DNA from: Lachnospiraceae bacterium
GTDB lineage: Bacteria > Bacillota > Clostridia > Lachnospirales > Lachnospiraceae
DNA length: 64,000 bases
Direction of reading: 5' to 3'
Assembly (NCBI GenBank): GCA_024697225.1
Contig: JAILGA010000056.1
Location: forward strand, 1-64,000
The position numbers and the translations under genes are program-made. The notes below the pieces were generated by a model. That model saw only the letters and a program-made list of their open reading frames with translations. It did no database searches and was not told where the DNA came from. Below are positions 46,960-55,966 of the stretch, piece by piece. Numbering within the stretch: the stretch's first letter is position 1; each line of letters opens with the position of its first letter.

Positions 46960-48167
46960 TATCCCTGCTTCCGGTCAAAAGCTCCCGAAAAGAGCTTCTC
47001 ATAGCCCTCGAGCAGGGCCTTGCTGGTATGTTCCCAGGAAAGTTCGTTCACCACGCGGTTCCTGCCGTATCTGCCCATGCGCTCCCTCTTTTCGGGGTCG
47101 TGCAGAAGTTCAAGTATCTTTTCCGCCATGTCCGCCGCGTCATTGCTCCTCGCATACAGCGATGCCTCCTGCGCGGAATAGCGTCCCTCCGTGAGTTCAA
47201 ACTGGACAATGGGCTTTTCGAGCGCCATATATTCCATGATCTTGTTCATGGTGCTCTTGTCGTTCATGGCGTTATACTCGTCGCAGTTTACGCACACGTC
47301 GGCGGTATTCAGATAGGCGAGCATCTGCTCGTCCGGCGCCCTTCCGGTAAAGGTCACGCAGTCGTCAAGCCCCATCTCATGGGCGCGCTTCTTCACGGTC
47401 TCAAGATACGGGCCGCCGCCCACTATGCCCCACTGCACGCTGTTTTCCTTTTCCTTTATGATCCGCGCGGCCTCAAGCAGATAGTCGACACCCTCCTGCT
47501 TTCCTATCACGCCCAGATATCCCACCATAAAGGGATGCCCGTTCTTCAAACTCTCATCCGGGGGCTGTATCTTCATGCGTTCCAGCTTCGGACCGCTTCT
47601 TAAGACGATCACCTTTTCGGGGTCCATTCCTCCCCGTTCGATGGCGATCCGCCTGTAACTCTCATTTGTCACAAATGCAAAGGTGCAGTTTCTGTAGGTC
47701 TGTCTCTCAAAGAAAAGCAGCCCGCGGTACAGAGGTCCGCCCGTCTTCCCAAACTTGGCCTCAAAAAGCTCCGGGCAGATATCGTGATGATCAAAGACAT
47801 AGCGCACACCGTACTTCTTAAACCTCTTTGCTACCATGTAAATGTCATCCGGCGGATTGCAGCCGTGTATCACATCAAAGCCTATCCTCTCCCGGACAAG
47901 CTTCGCCAGCCTGTATTCCTCCCTGAGAGCAGATGTATACTCGGAAAAATACCCCGCCGCGCCCTTTGCCTCGACCAGGTCATGTCGGAAGATATGTACA
48001 CCCTCCAGTTCCTCTTCTTCAAGGTTATAGTTCTTTCCCTTGGGGCATATCACAGACACGGTATAGCCGTTTTTTACGAGTGTGGTGGCCTCCTGCCATA
48101 CTCTCGTGTCAAACGGCACCGGCAGATTTTCTACGATTATGAGGATTTTTCTACCATTTCCGGCCAT
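46959..48167 (-). CDS. Family 4 glycosyltransferase (WbuB-like)
   Basis: A 402-residue GT-B glycosyltransferase. The N-terminal domain has LIIVENLPVPFDTRVWQEAT and FDVIHGCNPPDDIYMVAKRF, a pattern typical of WbuB/GT4 enzymes in O-antigen and capsule loci. The C-terminal domain has VGYLGVIGKQEGVDYLLEAA (about 212). The donor-site region is an unusual VNCDEYNAMNDKSTMNKIME followed by YMALEKPIVQFE, without a clear E-x7-E. The sugar specificity is unknown. It lies three bases from the dehydrogenase upstream and one base into the heparinase-type gene downstream, within one operon. Confidence 0.9.
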   Translation of the reverse strand: MAGNGRKILIIVENLPVPFDTRVWQEATTLVKNGYTVSVICPKGKNYNLEEEELEGVHIFRHDLVEAKGAAGYFSEYTSALREEYRLAKLVRERIGFDVIHGCNPPDDIYMVAKRFKKYGVRYVFDHHDICPELFEAKFGKTGGPLYRGLLFFERQTYRNCTFAFVTNESYRRIAIERGGMDPEKVIVLRSGPKLERMKIQPPDESLKNGHPFMVGYLGVIGKQEGVDYLLEAARIIKEKENSVQWGIVGGGPYLETVKKRAHEMGLDDCVTFTGRAPDEQMLAYLNTADVCVNCDEYNAMNDKSTMNKIMEYMALEKPIVQFELTEGRYSAQEASLYARSNDAADMAEKILELLHDPEKRERMGRYGRNRVVNELSWEHTSKALLEGYEKLFSGAFDRKQG

Positions 48168-48170
48168 GGA

Positions 48171-49544
48171 TCAGAAGTCCGTCCCCTGCCTGTCACGCTT
48201 TATCTGCGCGGCCTGTGCGGGATTCGTGTTGACATTTTTCCAGCTTATACCCTCGTAGTGTCCGTCGTAATCGAGACTTTCAAACTGCCGCACCAGATCT
48301 ATCAGCACCTTGCCGGGATACCTCACGGGTATATCCTCAAATTCCTTTTCACGGTTGGTGATCACCAGCAGATCACTCGCTCCTGCCACCGCATCAAGAT
48401 CGTCGGTTATGATCTCATGCAGATGCGGGAGCTTTGCCGCTATAAAGTCCGCGTTGGTGCCTGTCAGCTGCGACACTCTCACATTTTTGTCATAGATGCG
48501 TATGTCAAAGCCCTTTCCGAGCAGCTCCTCCGCCACATCTACGATAGGGCTGCAGCGCAGATCATCCGTGCCGGACTTGAAGGAAAGCCCCAGGATACCA
48601 ACCTTTGATAATCCCTTGCTCTCTATGATCTCAAGGGCGTTCTTCTTCTGCAGCTGATTGGAGGGATCTATGGCGTTTATGACAGGCGCGTCGATATAGT
48701 GGTCGTGAGCCAATGTCCTTAAGGCCTTGGAGTCCTTGGGAAGGCAGGATCCGCCATAGGCGAAGCCCGGCTTGAAATAATAGGGTGATATATTTAACTG
48801 CCTGTCCCTGCAGAAGATATCCATGACCTTGTGGCTGTCGATATCAAGCGCCTTGCAGATATTTCCTATCTCGTTCCCGAAGACGATCTTAAGCGCGTGA
48901 TAGGTGTTGTTCACGTACTTCATGATCTCCGCGACCTCTATGTCGGTGGAGATGAATTCGCCGGGGATGTCCTTGTAGAATTCTCTGAACATCTGCTCTG
49001 CCCGCTCGCTGTCAGTTCCGATGAGCGTGAGCGGCGGGTTCATGTAATCATGTACCGCCGTGCCTTCACGCAGGAATTCGGGGTTTGAGACCACCGCAAA
49101 ATCCTCGCCGGCTTTTTTCCCGCTGGCCTCCTCGATGATCCTCCCGACCTCCTTGTTGGTGCCGGGCAGGACAGTGGAGCGGATCGCAACGGCGTGAAAA
49201 CCATCCTTGTCCTTAAGCGCCTCGCCGATCTCCTTTGCCACATTGAACACATAGTTCAGGTTCAGATGGCCCTCTTTGGTGCTGGGTGTTCCCACCACGA
49301 TAAAGGACAGATCGGAATGAAGAACGGCGTATCTGCTGTCCGTCGTAGCTTCGATAAGCCCTTTGTCATGCCCTTCCTTCATGAGTTCATCGATCTCGGC
49401 CTCAATGATGGTAGGGCGTCCTTCCTTGATCAGATTGACCTTGTTCTCTGAGATATCGTTGCCTATCACATGGTGTCCGAGCTTCGCGGCACAGGCAGCG
49501 CCCACGCAGCCCACATATCCCAGACCGAAGATGCTTACATTCAT
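48171..49544 (-). CDS. AlgD/Ugd-type nucleotide-sugar dehydrogenase
   Basis: A 457-residue UDP-glucose/GDP-mannose dehydrogenase that oxidises a sugar nucleotide twice to a uronic acid form. The NAD loop is VSIFGLGYVGCVGAACAAKL (residues 3-22). The catalytic cysteine is in FAYGGSCLPKDSKALR (about 266), and the C-terminal domain has GILGLSFKSGTDDLRCSP (about 320). Stretches such as SGKKAGEDFAVVSNPEFLRE and CRDRQLNISPYYFKPGFAYG are closer in my reading to Pseudomonas AlgD (GDP-mannose 6-dehydrogenase) than to Ugd; substrate is inference. ATG 49544 overlaps the TSCPD stop (ATGA). Confidence 0.9.
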   Translation of the reverse strand: MNVSIFGLGYVGCVGAACAAKLGHHVIGNDISENKVNLIKEGRPTIIEAEIDELMKEGHDKGLIEATTDSRYAVLHSDLSFIVVGTPSTKEGHLNLNYVFNVAKEIGEALKDKDGFHAVAIRSTVLPGTNKEVGRIIEEASGKKAGEDFAVVSNPEFLREGTAVHDYMNPPLTLIGTDSERAEQMFREFYKDIPGEFISTDIEVAEIMKYVNNTYHALKIVFGNEIGNICKALDIDSHKVMDIFCRDRQLNISPYYFKPGFAYGGSCLPKDSKALRTLAHDHYIDAPVINAIDPSNQLQKKNALEIIESKGLSKVGILGLSFKSGTDDLRCSPIVDVAEELLGKGFDIRIYDKNVRVSQLTGTNADFIAAKLPHLHEIITDDLDAVAGASDLLVITNREKEFEDIPVRYPGKVLIDLVRQFESLDYDGHYEGISWKNVNTNPAQAAQIKRDRQGTDF

Positions 49545-49801
49545 GCCGGCTCTCCCGCAAGCGCCTGTTCGATAGCCTTTGAAAACTGGTCCGCGCATGA
49601 GGTCCCGCGGTTTCCGCAAAGATTTCCCCTGAGGGTTTCCATCACCTGTCTCGCATCGGCTCCTTCGACCAGTCTTCCGATGGCCTTGAGGTTTCCGTTG
49701 CAGCCGTTCGTGAACCTGACATTGTGGAGCTTTCCGTCATCGATGGAAAAAAAGATCTCCGTAGAGCATGTTCCCTGCGGTCTGTATGTATATTCCTGCA
49801 T
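49541..49801 (-). CDS. TSCPD-domain small protein
   Basis: An 86-residue protein with the cysteine pattern of the TSCPD domain: PQGTCSTEIFF (residues 8-18), FTNGCNGNLKAIGRLVEG (about 30) and CGNRGTSCADQF (about 62). The motif also occurs at the C-terminus of vitamin B12-dependent ribonucleotide reductases. Stand-alone versions are frequent in Clostridia, with unknown function, perhaps metal or cofactor binding. Its stop overlaps the start of the dehydrogenase. Ribosome binding site CAGGAGATATAAAG precedes the ATG. Confidence 0.88.
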   Translation of the reverse strand: MQEYTYRPQGTCSTEIFFSIDDGKLHNVRFTNGCNGNLKAIGRLVEGADARQVMETLRGNLCGNRGTSCADQFSKAIEQALAGEPA

Positions 49802-49884
49802 CTTTATATCTCCTGTTTAAAACTATGAAAACAACATTAATATAATAACACAACAGGGCAATACCCGCAAACAGGCGGGACGGC

Positions 49885-51429
49885 TCACTCCCCGTCAAAA
49901 CTCCTTACCACCACCGACCTCTTGCCGTAGAACCTCGCGGTTGCGTCATTAGTAAACGCCCCGGGATCATCTCCCACCGGGAAGTGCATGAGCGGTCCCT
50001 GCCAGTCGTTCATGGGTTCAAGCACCGCATCCTGTATATCCGGGTCCTCCAGGATCACAAGCCGCTCCTTCATCTGCCGTCTGAAATCGGCAAGCTGTCC
50101 GCTCCTAATGTATTCCACTGCCGTATAGTCCGTGGTGCCCCCGATCAGGTGCGGATAAAGCAGGATGCAGGCCGCAAGGGCGGCAAACAGGCAGGGGATG
50201 CGAACGCTGCGTGCAAAAGCGCCGCCGGCGTCCCTCACATGCAGCACATTTTTCAGCCATCCGACGATGCACACCGTGCCGAGAAGCACACAGACAGTAA
50301 AGACAAAGAAATAACTGTTATACACCCCGCCGGAGATCCCTGCCTCTATCTCATCCCCCACATACAGTTCGGGAGCGTGTATCGCGCTAAAGATCAGATA
50401 CAGAGCCGCAAGGATCACAAGCGGATGTCTCTGATAATAATGTTCCTCCCGGACGGATACGGTCTCCCAGGCGCAGACTGCAGTCAGAATGACAAAAATG
50501 ATCAGCGGACGCGCAGTCATAAAGTACAGAACCGCATCCTTAACCCCCGCGCCCAGCGCATCTTTGATCGTCAGCACGATCCTTTCCGCATCGAACCCGA
50601 AATCGGCGCCGCCTCGGATCCTGTTCCCCGGTGCCTTCGCGCTGATGACAAAGCCGGCTGCAAGGGCTGCAAGCGGAATAAGAAGCCACGCTGCCCTTGA
50701 AAGCGGGTTTTGCCATCCCGACGCACCCTTTTTCTTATCGAAACGGCTGATCAGAGCTGCTGCAAAGGCCGACAGAAATCCCATCGCAGCCAGTACGATC
50801 TCCGGATATCCCGCTCCGCCGAGATATGTCATGGCAAAGAAACAAAGCACAAGGTATGACTTTCTTCCTCCGGACAGAAAACGCAGCATCCAGAACAGTC
50901 CCAGCATGCATATCCCGTACGGGATCACATAATGCGCCATTCCCGTATACCAGAACAGACCGGAGCGGTGATAGGGCATATACTGAGTCTGAATGACAAG
51001 CATCAATGAAAACAGGAACATAAAAGAGTCTTTGTTCAGACCGGCATACCGCACAAGAAGTTCATAAACAAGGATCCCCTGGCAGATGATAAGACAGGAA
51101 AGAGCTATCCAGGTCGTCACAGTATAGAAGCGTTCACCCCAGACACTGGGTTCCACGGAGAACAGGGCTATCGAAGACCAGGTTCCCTGAAAGGAAAAAT
51201 ATGAATTTTTTACGTTCCGTACAACTGCGGAAACCATATCCGCTATGCTGCCGTCTTTCATCAGGACCCGGTGAAGTGAGGCGCCGTACCCCAAATCATC
51301 CCCCGTCGCATAATTGAAAAGCGAAAGATAGATGACCGGCAGAAGCGACAAAACAAGCATACCCGCGGCAATGATCGAAAGCATCTTCCAGGAAAGCCAG
51401 TCAGCGAATTTCCGGTAACGCTCCCTCAC
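49885..51429 (-). CDS. Polytopic membrane protein, DUF6056-like (copy 1)
   Basis: A 514-residue protein with about ten transmembrane helices. After the first helix comes a conserved extracytoplasmic acidic site, YATGDDLGYGASLHRV (about residue 42), then QGTWSSIALFSVEPSVWGE. This DD arrangement resembles GT-C-type glycosyltransferases. The C-terminus is a soluble domain with VILEDPDIQDAVLEP and TARFYGKRSVVVRS. It is paralogous to 59734-61347 in this window, notably at the DD site, in SxxPSVxGE and in the C-terminal segment. DUF6056 is the likely family; function is unknown. It is coupled by four bases to dapF and may take part in envelope glycan assembly. Confidence 0.7.
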   Translation of the reverse strand: MRERYRKFADWLSWKMLSIIAAGMLVLSLLPVIYLSLFNYATGDDLGYGASLHRVLMKDGSIADMVSAVVRNVKNSYFSFQGTWSSIALFSVEPSVWGERFYTVTTWIALSCLIICQGILVYELLVRYAGLNKDSFMFLFSLMLVIQTQYMPYHRSGLFWYTGMAHYVIPYGICMLGLFWMLRFLSGGRKSYLVLCFFAMTYLGGAGYPEIVLAAMGFLSAFAAALISRFDKKKGASGWQNPLSRAAWLLIPLAALAAGFVISAKAPGNRIRGGADFGFDAERIVLTIKDALGAGVKDAVLYFMTARPLIIFVILTAVCAWETVSVREEHYYQRHPLVILAALYLIFSAIHAPELYVGDEIEAGISGGVYNSYFFVFTVCVLLGTVCIVGWLKNVLHVRDAGGAFARSVRIPCLFAALAACILLYPHLIGGTTDYTAVEYIRSGQLADFRRQMKERLVILEDPDIQDAVLEPMNDWQGPLMHFPVGDDPGAFTNDATARFYGKRSVVVRSFDGE

Positions 51430-52328
51430 AGAGCTATTTCCCCGTCAAAGACAAATTCCGCGGGGCCCGTCATAAACACTTTATTCGCCTCTCTGTCATA
51501 ACGGCAGCTAAGCTCTCCTCCCCGCACATGGAGCGTGATCTCATCCCCCGTGATCCCCCGCAGGGCACATGCCGTGGTAATGGCGCAGCACCCCGTGCCG
51601 CAGGCCAGGGTCTCCCCTGTGCCGCGCTCCCATACTCTCATATGAACCTCATTCCGGTTGTCTATATGGACGAATTCCGTATTGGTCCTCTTCGGAAATG
51701 CCGGATGGTTCTCAAACCGGGGGCCTGTCTTCTCAAGCGGAAAAGCTTCCAGATCGATATCGTCAGGAAGCACCACAACCGCATGCGGATTGCCCATAGA
51801 TACAAAGGAGGTGCGGTATTTTACACCGCCGTCGTCCTGACAGAAGTCCGTCACTGTCATCCCGTTCATCTGCTTTACCGATTCCGGATCCGGCAGATTG
51901 TCCGGATCTACGGGGATCTCCGGCAGATCAAGGATCGGTGCACCCATGTCCACTGTGACCAAGTCCACGGTCTTTTTACCTTCCGGCACATGAAGAGTCA
52001 GATACTTCTTAGCGCCCGCGCTGATCACCGTCAGCTCCTTTTTATCCGTGAGGCCCTTAACATAGACGTATGCACCGACGCAGCGTATGCCGTTGCCGCA
52101 CATCTCGGAGCGGGAGCCGTCCGCATTGTACATCTCCATCTCGAAATCCACATCGGGCATCCCCTCCGGCGCCGGCTGGATGAATATCACGCCGTCGCCG
52201 CCGATGCCGAAGTGCCTGTCGGAGAGGCGCCTTACAAGCTCGCCCTTGTCCTCTCTCGAAAAGCCCTCTTTTTTTGCATCAATGTAGATATAATCGTTGC
52301 CGCAGCCGTGCATCTTGGTGAATCTCAT
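51426..52328 (-). CDS. dapF: Diaminopimelate epimerase
   Basis: This 300-residue racemase interconverts LL- and meso-diaminopimelate for lysine and peptidoglycan. It starts MRFTKMHGCGNDYIYID, and the two catalytic cysteines are in SEMCGNGIRCVGAYVY (about residue 77) and ETLACGTGCCAI (about 243). Length is somewhat above the E. coli enzyme. With dapL nearby it completes the aminotransferase variant of the pathway. The start follows GGAGGTGTAG and the stop overlaps the membrane protein gene. Confidence 0.96.
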   Translation of the reverse strand: MRFTKMHGCGNDYIYIDAKKEGFSREDKGELVRRLSDRHFGIGGDGVIFIQPAPEGMPDVDFEMEMYNADGSRSEMCGNGIRCVGAYVYVKGLTDKKELTVISAGAKKYLTLHVPEGKKTVDLVTVDMGAPILDLPEIPVDPDNLPDPESVKQMNGMTVTDFCQDDGGVKYRTSFVSMGNPHAVVVLPDDIDLEAFPLEKTGPRFENHPAFPKRTNTEFVHIDNRNEVHMRVWERGTGETLACGTGCCAITTACALRGITGDEITLHVRGGELSCRYDREANKVFMTGPAEFVFDGEIAL

Positions 52329-52410
52329 TTTTTCTACACCTCCGTTCAGCGGTCCGTATCCTTCTTACGATGTTTTTTGTCAGTCTTTCTTTTGCCGGGC
52401 GCATGACTCC

Positions 52411-54504
52411 TCACGGATCCAGAAGTTTTGTGACCTCTTTTTCCGCAATGATCGCAAGTCGTCTCGTCGCTCGGGATATCGCGGTATACAGACAATGCAT
52501 TCCCAGTCTGTCATCAGGATAGGTCTCACTGTCCGCATCCGGCAGGATCACCCTGTCAAATTCGAGCCCCTTGGCCAGCGCAAGCTCGATGAAAAAAGCG
52601 CCTTTTTTCGGCAGGGCGTCCTGACCGCTCACAGTCACTGGGGCTTTTTTCTTGAGAAGAGCTCTGATGCACTTCAGGTGATCGGCATTCCTGCAGATGA
52701 TCCCCGTCAGACCGTCCTCCTTTTCAAAGTCTTCAATCAGATTTATCAACTCTGTCCTGTACTCCTCTTCGGTTTTGCAGACCTTTATCGTCGTCTGCTC
52801 CCCCGGCCGTCTGACGCTATTTACCATCAGCTTCTTTTCCTCCGGCAGAAGGGCCGCAAAAAGCGCCGTGATCTCGGGCGAACTCCGGTAGCTTGTCATC
52901 AGAGGGAGCGAAACAAACTGCTTCTTATCCTCTCCCGTCATCTCCTCGATCTCCGCAAAGGATACCGTTCCCTCGCGTATTGACTGGAACTCGTCCCCGA
53001 GCAGCATGAAGTGCGCATTGGGATAATACTTTCGGAGTACCTCCAGCTGTGCTCTCGTATAATCCTGCACCTCATCGATCATGACATAGCGCATGTTCAG
53101 GTCGCAAAAACCTGTGAGCTCAAGCATCGTAAAAAGCCATTCCGTCTCGGAGATATGATCCGTGCCGAGGATGCGCTGAGCGACCCGTTTCACATTGATC
53201 CATGCATATTTGCGGATATTGCGGATCGCCCCGCCGTAATCGTTTTCCAGACGTCTCTCCTCTGCGGCTCCGATCACGGCGTCCGTGTCATTATCTGTCT
53301 CCTGCTCCTCTGCCATGCGGTGAAGGCGGTTTTTGGCCCTGTGCTCAAGCTCGTCCGCAGTTGTCTGTATGAGTCTTTTGCCGAAGGGGAACTGACTGAA
53401 TTCATTCACCGCAGCCAGTATCTCCTTTGCCTTCATCACGGGCTTATTCTTCTGATTTATGTCAAAGAAATCCCCCGCCTCGGGCTTGAGCTGCGGCAGT
53501 CCTTCCCGTATCTTCTGCAGGCGGTCGGTTACCACCTCTTTGCTGCTTCGCGGCTCTTCTCCATCCGAGGGATCATCCGGGCCACCATCGGCACTCCCGG
53601 CAGCGGGAACGCGCAGCATTCTCAGGAATTCCTGCCATGTGATCGTAAGTGGATTCGTCTCTCCCATATCCGGGAGGACTTCATCGATATAGCTTCTGAA
53701 TACCGGATTCAGGGTCATGAGGCACACCTGATCCGGGCGAAGGTCCTTTCTTTTGCGGTAGAAAAGATAGGCGATCCTCTGCAGGAGCACGGACGTCTTT
53801 CCGCTTCCCGCTATCCCGTCCACAAGGAGCACCGGAACATCCGGATATCTTATCACTGTATTCTGCTCCTTCTGGATCGTCACCGTGATCGCCTGCATCT
53901 TGTCGGAATGAGTCTGTGACAGAGACCGCAGCAGCATGGGATCCTCTATAGCTATTCCCGTATCAAAACAGGAGATCAGTCTGTTCTTTTCAATATCAAA
54001 CTGTCTGCGGAGCTTCAGGTCGACGTCTATCCTGCGGTCCTCAACCATATAATGGGTGCGCCCGCTCTCCTGATTGTAATACACCTCGGCGACAGGCGAC
54101 CTCCAGTCTATGATCAGAGGGCTCACTCCGTTTTCCATGATCCCCTCGCGGCCTATGTAATAGCTCTCAGGCTCCTCCGACGGGTCGAACTGCAGCTTTA
54201 TCTCAGCAAAATACGGGGCCTCCAGAAGCTTTCTGACCGTGCGGAGAGTCCTTCCCAGAGAATCACTCTCTACATTGTAAGTGTCTATATAGCGGTTCCA
54301 CACCTCGATCTCTGCCAGAGTTTCCATAGTGGTCTCATCATCCGCATAATCGAAGCGCATGTTGTCCCGGATATCATTCTTATCCTCGATCGCAACCGCA
54401 TCCAGTGCCCTGATCCGCTCCTCGAGATCCTTCTCCATCGCAAGAAGCTTATCGTACACCTCTGTCAGGTGCGCCTGTTCTTTTTCGAATTCCTTCTGTT
54501 CCAT
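52411..54504 (-). CDS. HelD-type UvrD/Rep-like helicase
   Basis: A 697-residue superfamily 1 ATPase. The N-terminal helical arm (residues 1-65, EQAHLTEVYDKLLAMEKDLE) is the coiled coil seen in HelD proteins that insert into RNA polymerase channels. Walker A is DGIAGSGKTSVLLQRIAYL (about 220). Walker B region YVMIDEVQDYTRAQLEVL (about 460) and LMTSYRSSPEITALF follow, and motif VI is LYTAISRATRRLAII near the end. HelD recycles stalled RNA polymerase; a DNA repair helicase role is less likely given the arm. ATG 54504 follows AGAGGAGATA. Confidence 0.9.
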   Translation of the reverse strand: MEQKEFEKEQAHLTEVYDKLLAMEKDLEERIRALDAVAIEDKNDIRDNMRFDYADDETTMETLAEIEVWNRYIDTYNVESDSLGRTLRTVRKLLEAPYFAEIKLQFDPSEEPESYYIGREGIMENGVSPLIIDWRSPVAEVYYNQESGRTHYMVEDRRIDVDLKLRRQFDIEKNRLISCFDTGIAIEDPMLLRSLSQTHSDKMQAITVTIQKEQNTVIRYPDVPVLLVDGIAGSGKTSVLLQRIAYLFYRKRKDLRPDQVCLMTLNPVFRSYIDEVLPDMGETNPLTITWQEFLRMLRVPAAGSADGGPDDPSDGEEPRSSKEVVTDRLQKIREGLPQLKPEAGDFFDINQKNKPVMKAKEILAAVNEFSQFPFGKRLIQTTADELEHRAKNRLHRMAEEQETDNDTDAVIGAAEERRLENDYGGAIRNIRKYAWINVKRVAQRILGTDHISETEWLFTMLELTGFCDLNMRYVMIDEVQDYTRAQLEVLRKYYPNAHFMLLGDEFQSIREGTVSFAEIEEMTGEDKKQFVSLPLMTSYRSSPEITALFAALLPEEKKLMVNSVRRPGEQTTIKVCKTEEEYRTELINLIEDFEKEDGLTGIICRNADHLKCIRALLKKKAPVTVSGQDALPKKGAFFIELALAKGLEFDRVILPDADSETYPDDRLGMHCLYTAISRATRRLAIIAEKEVTKLLDP

Positions 54505-54515
54505 TATCTCCTCTG

Positions 54516-55415
54516 TCAGCGGTCGCCGATACACGGCATTTTCCCGCTCTCACGGGCAGCGGCAAGAATGCGTCCGCTTCGGGCGTGCGGTTTTTTTCCG
54601 GTATCCATATCCAGTGCCGTGACAAAACGCATCCCCGCTTTTTCAATGATCTGTTTCATCTCGGACAAAAGAAAACCCCTTTGGATATGCGTCTCATCGA
54701 CACGGGCATATGATCCGCCGGCTTCCCCAGCAAAGATTGTGAGTTCGCACCGGTTCAGGCTTTTCTTCTCACTCCAGGTGTTATCCCACAGATATGAGAT
54801 CTCTTCACCCGTCTCACCGATCATACGCGTTCCCAGCACATCGCGGTAATAATGCTTCGTGTGAAAATCAAAGAGAAAAAGTCCGCCCGGATACAGAAAA
54901 CGGTTGACAAGTCTGAATACCTTTAAAAGATCTGAAGCCCTGGTGATATAGTTGATGCTGTCGCAGACGGAAACAATGGTACCTGCCGTGCAGTAAAGAT
55001 CGAGATCCCTCATATCCTGACATATGTATGGGATCGGGGTTTCTCTTCCGGCATTTTTCTCACCCGCTATCACAAGCATCTCCGGCGAGACGTCGATCCC
55101 CATCATGTCGTATCCCATATCCGCCAGCAGTCCGGTCATCGTTCCGGTGCCGCAGCCCAGATCGACCACAAGATTCCGCTCCTGGGCAAGCAACGGATCC
55201 TCGCCCAATGCAGCGTCCCCGCTGTCTGAATCCTGCGCAGCGCTATTTCGTGAGGCATCATATCTGCCGCAATCAGCCGTCTCAGGTCTCGACACACCAT
55301 ACTTTCTTATCAGACTGTCGATCAGGTGTGCCCATTCCCCGTAGGGAACATCCGACATCAGTCTGTCGTAGACGCCCGCAAAGCCGGCATAGACGTTTGT
55401 AGGTGTGTCGTTCAC
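54516..55415 (-). CDS. SAM-dependent class I methyltransferase
   Basis: A 299-residue Rossmann methyltransferase. The SAM-binding motif I is VVDLGCGTGTMTGLLADMG (about residue 83), followed by MGIDVSPEMLVIAGEK and ICQDMRDLDLY. An acidic insertion precedes motif I (about residues 52-78, with AAQDSDSGDAALGED). The start is GTG at 55415 with only a weak ribosome binding site. Substrate unknown; homologues are often adjacent to translation or envelope genes. It lies 11 bases upstream of helD and four bases after the exporter gene. Confidence 0.88.
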   Translation of the reverse strand: MNDTPTNVYAGFAGVYDRLMSDVPYGEWAHLIDSLIRKYGVSRPETADCGRYDASRNSAAQDSDSGDAALGEDPLLAQERNLVVDLGCGTGTMTGLLADMGYDMMGIDVSPEMLVIAGEKNAGRETPIPYICQDMRDLDLYCTAGTIVSVCDSINYITRASDLLKVFRLVNRFLYPGGLFLFDFHTKHYYRDVLGTRMIGETGEEISYLWDNTWSEKKSLNRCELTIFAGEAGGSYARVDETHIQRGFLLSEMKQIIEKAGMRFVTALDMDTGKKPHARSGRILAAARESGKMPCIGDR

Positions 55416-55419
55416 CCGC

Positions 55420-55920
55420 TCAACCCGCGATCCCGAAGAACGCCCCGAACCCGAGGGTGCAAAGGACGCCCACTATAACACCGGCCAGTGCGACGCCTCC
55501 CATGACGGCCAGCACGCTGGTCTTGAAATCCATGTCAAGAATGCTCGCAGCCAGCGTCCCCGTCCAGGCACCGGTGCCCGGAAGCGGTATTCCCACAAAA
55601 AGAAGCAATGCAACGAACAGACCTCTTCCCGCCTTGGCCTGGAGCTTTTCGCCGCCCTTATGGCCCTTCTCAAGGCAGAAGCTGAAAAACTTTCCTATGA
55701 CCGGCTTGTCCTTTCCCCACTCCAGTACCTTTCTCGCAAAGAAAAAGATGAGCGGCACGGGGATCATGTTGCCGACAGCTATCACCACATAGGCAGGCAG
55801 AAGCCTGAAAGCGTCATTCACCGCATTGAAGCCGTAGGCAAAGGGAATCGCGCCCCTGAGCTCGATGAGCGGCACCATGGAAACGAAAAATACAATGATA
55901 TACTGAGTAAATGTGCTCAT
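55420..55920 (-). CDS. Small multidrug-export family membrane protein (COG2426-like)
   Basis: This 166-residue membrane protein has about four hydrophobic helices. It carries the motifs VSMVPLIELRGAIPFAYG (residues 13-30), GNMIPVPLIFFFARKVLE (about 50) and LFVGIPLPGTGAWTGTLAAS (about 112), which define the COG2426 family, often named small multi-drug export protein. Transport substrate is not established; the family has SNARE-associated/DedA-like internal features. The start follows GAGGTTTT. It leads a tight minus-strand run with the methyltransferase and HelD genes. Confidence 0.85.
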   Translation of the reverse strand: MSTFTQYIIVFFVSMVPLIELRGAIPFAYGFNAVNDAFRLLPAYVVIAVGNMIPVPLIFFFARKVLEWGKDKPVIGKFFSFCLEKGHKGGEKLQAKAGRGLFVALLLFVGIPLPGTGAWTGTLAASILDMDFKTSVLAVMGGVALAGVIVGVLCTLGFGAFFGIAG

Positions 55921-55966
55921 AAAACCTCTTTGATCAAACCAAACATCATGCTGCGCAAAACCGGTA

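Noticed and set aside
49864-49879. Hairpin CCCGC/GCGGG after the first DUF6056-like gene as a terminator
   Set aside because: The stem is only five base pairs and no uridine tract follows, so support is too weak.
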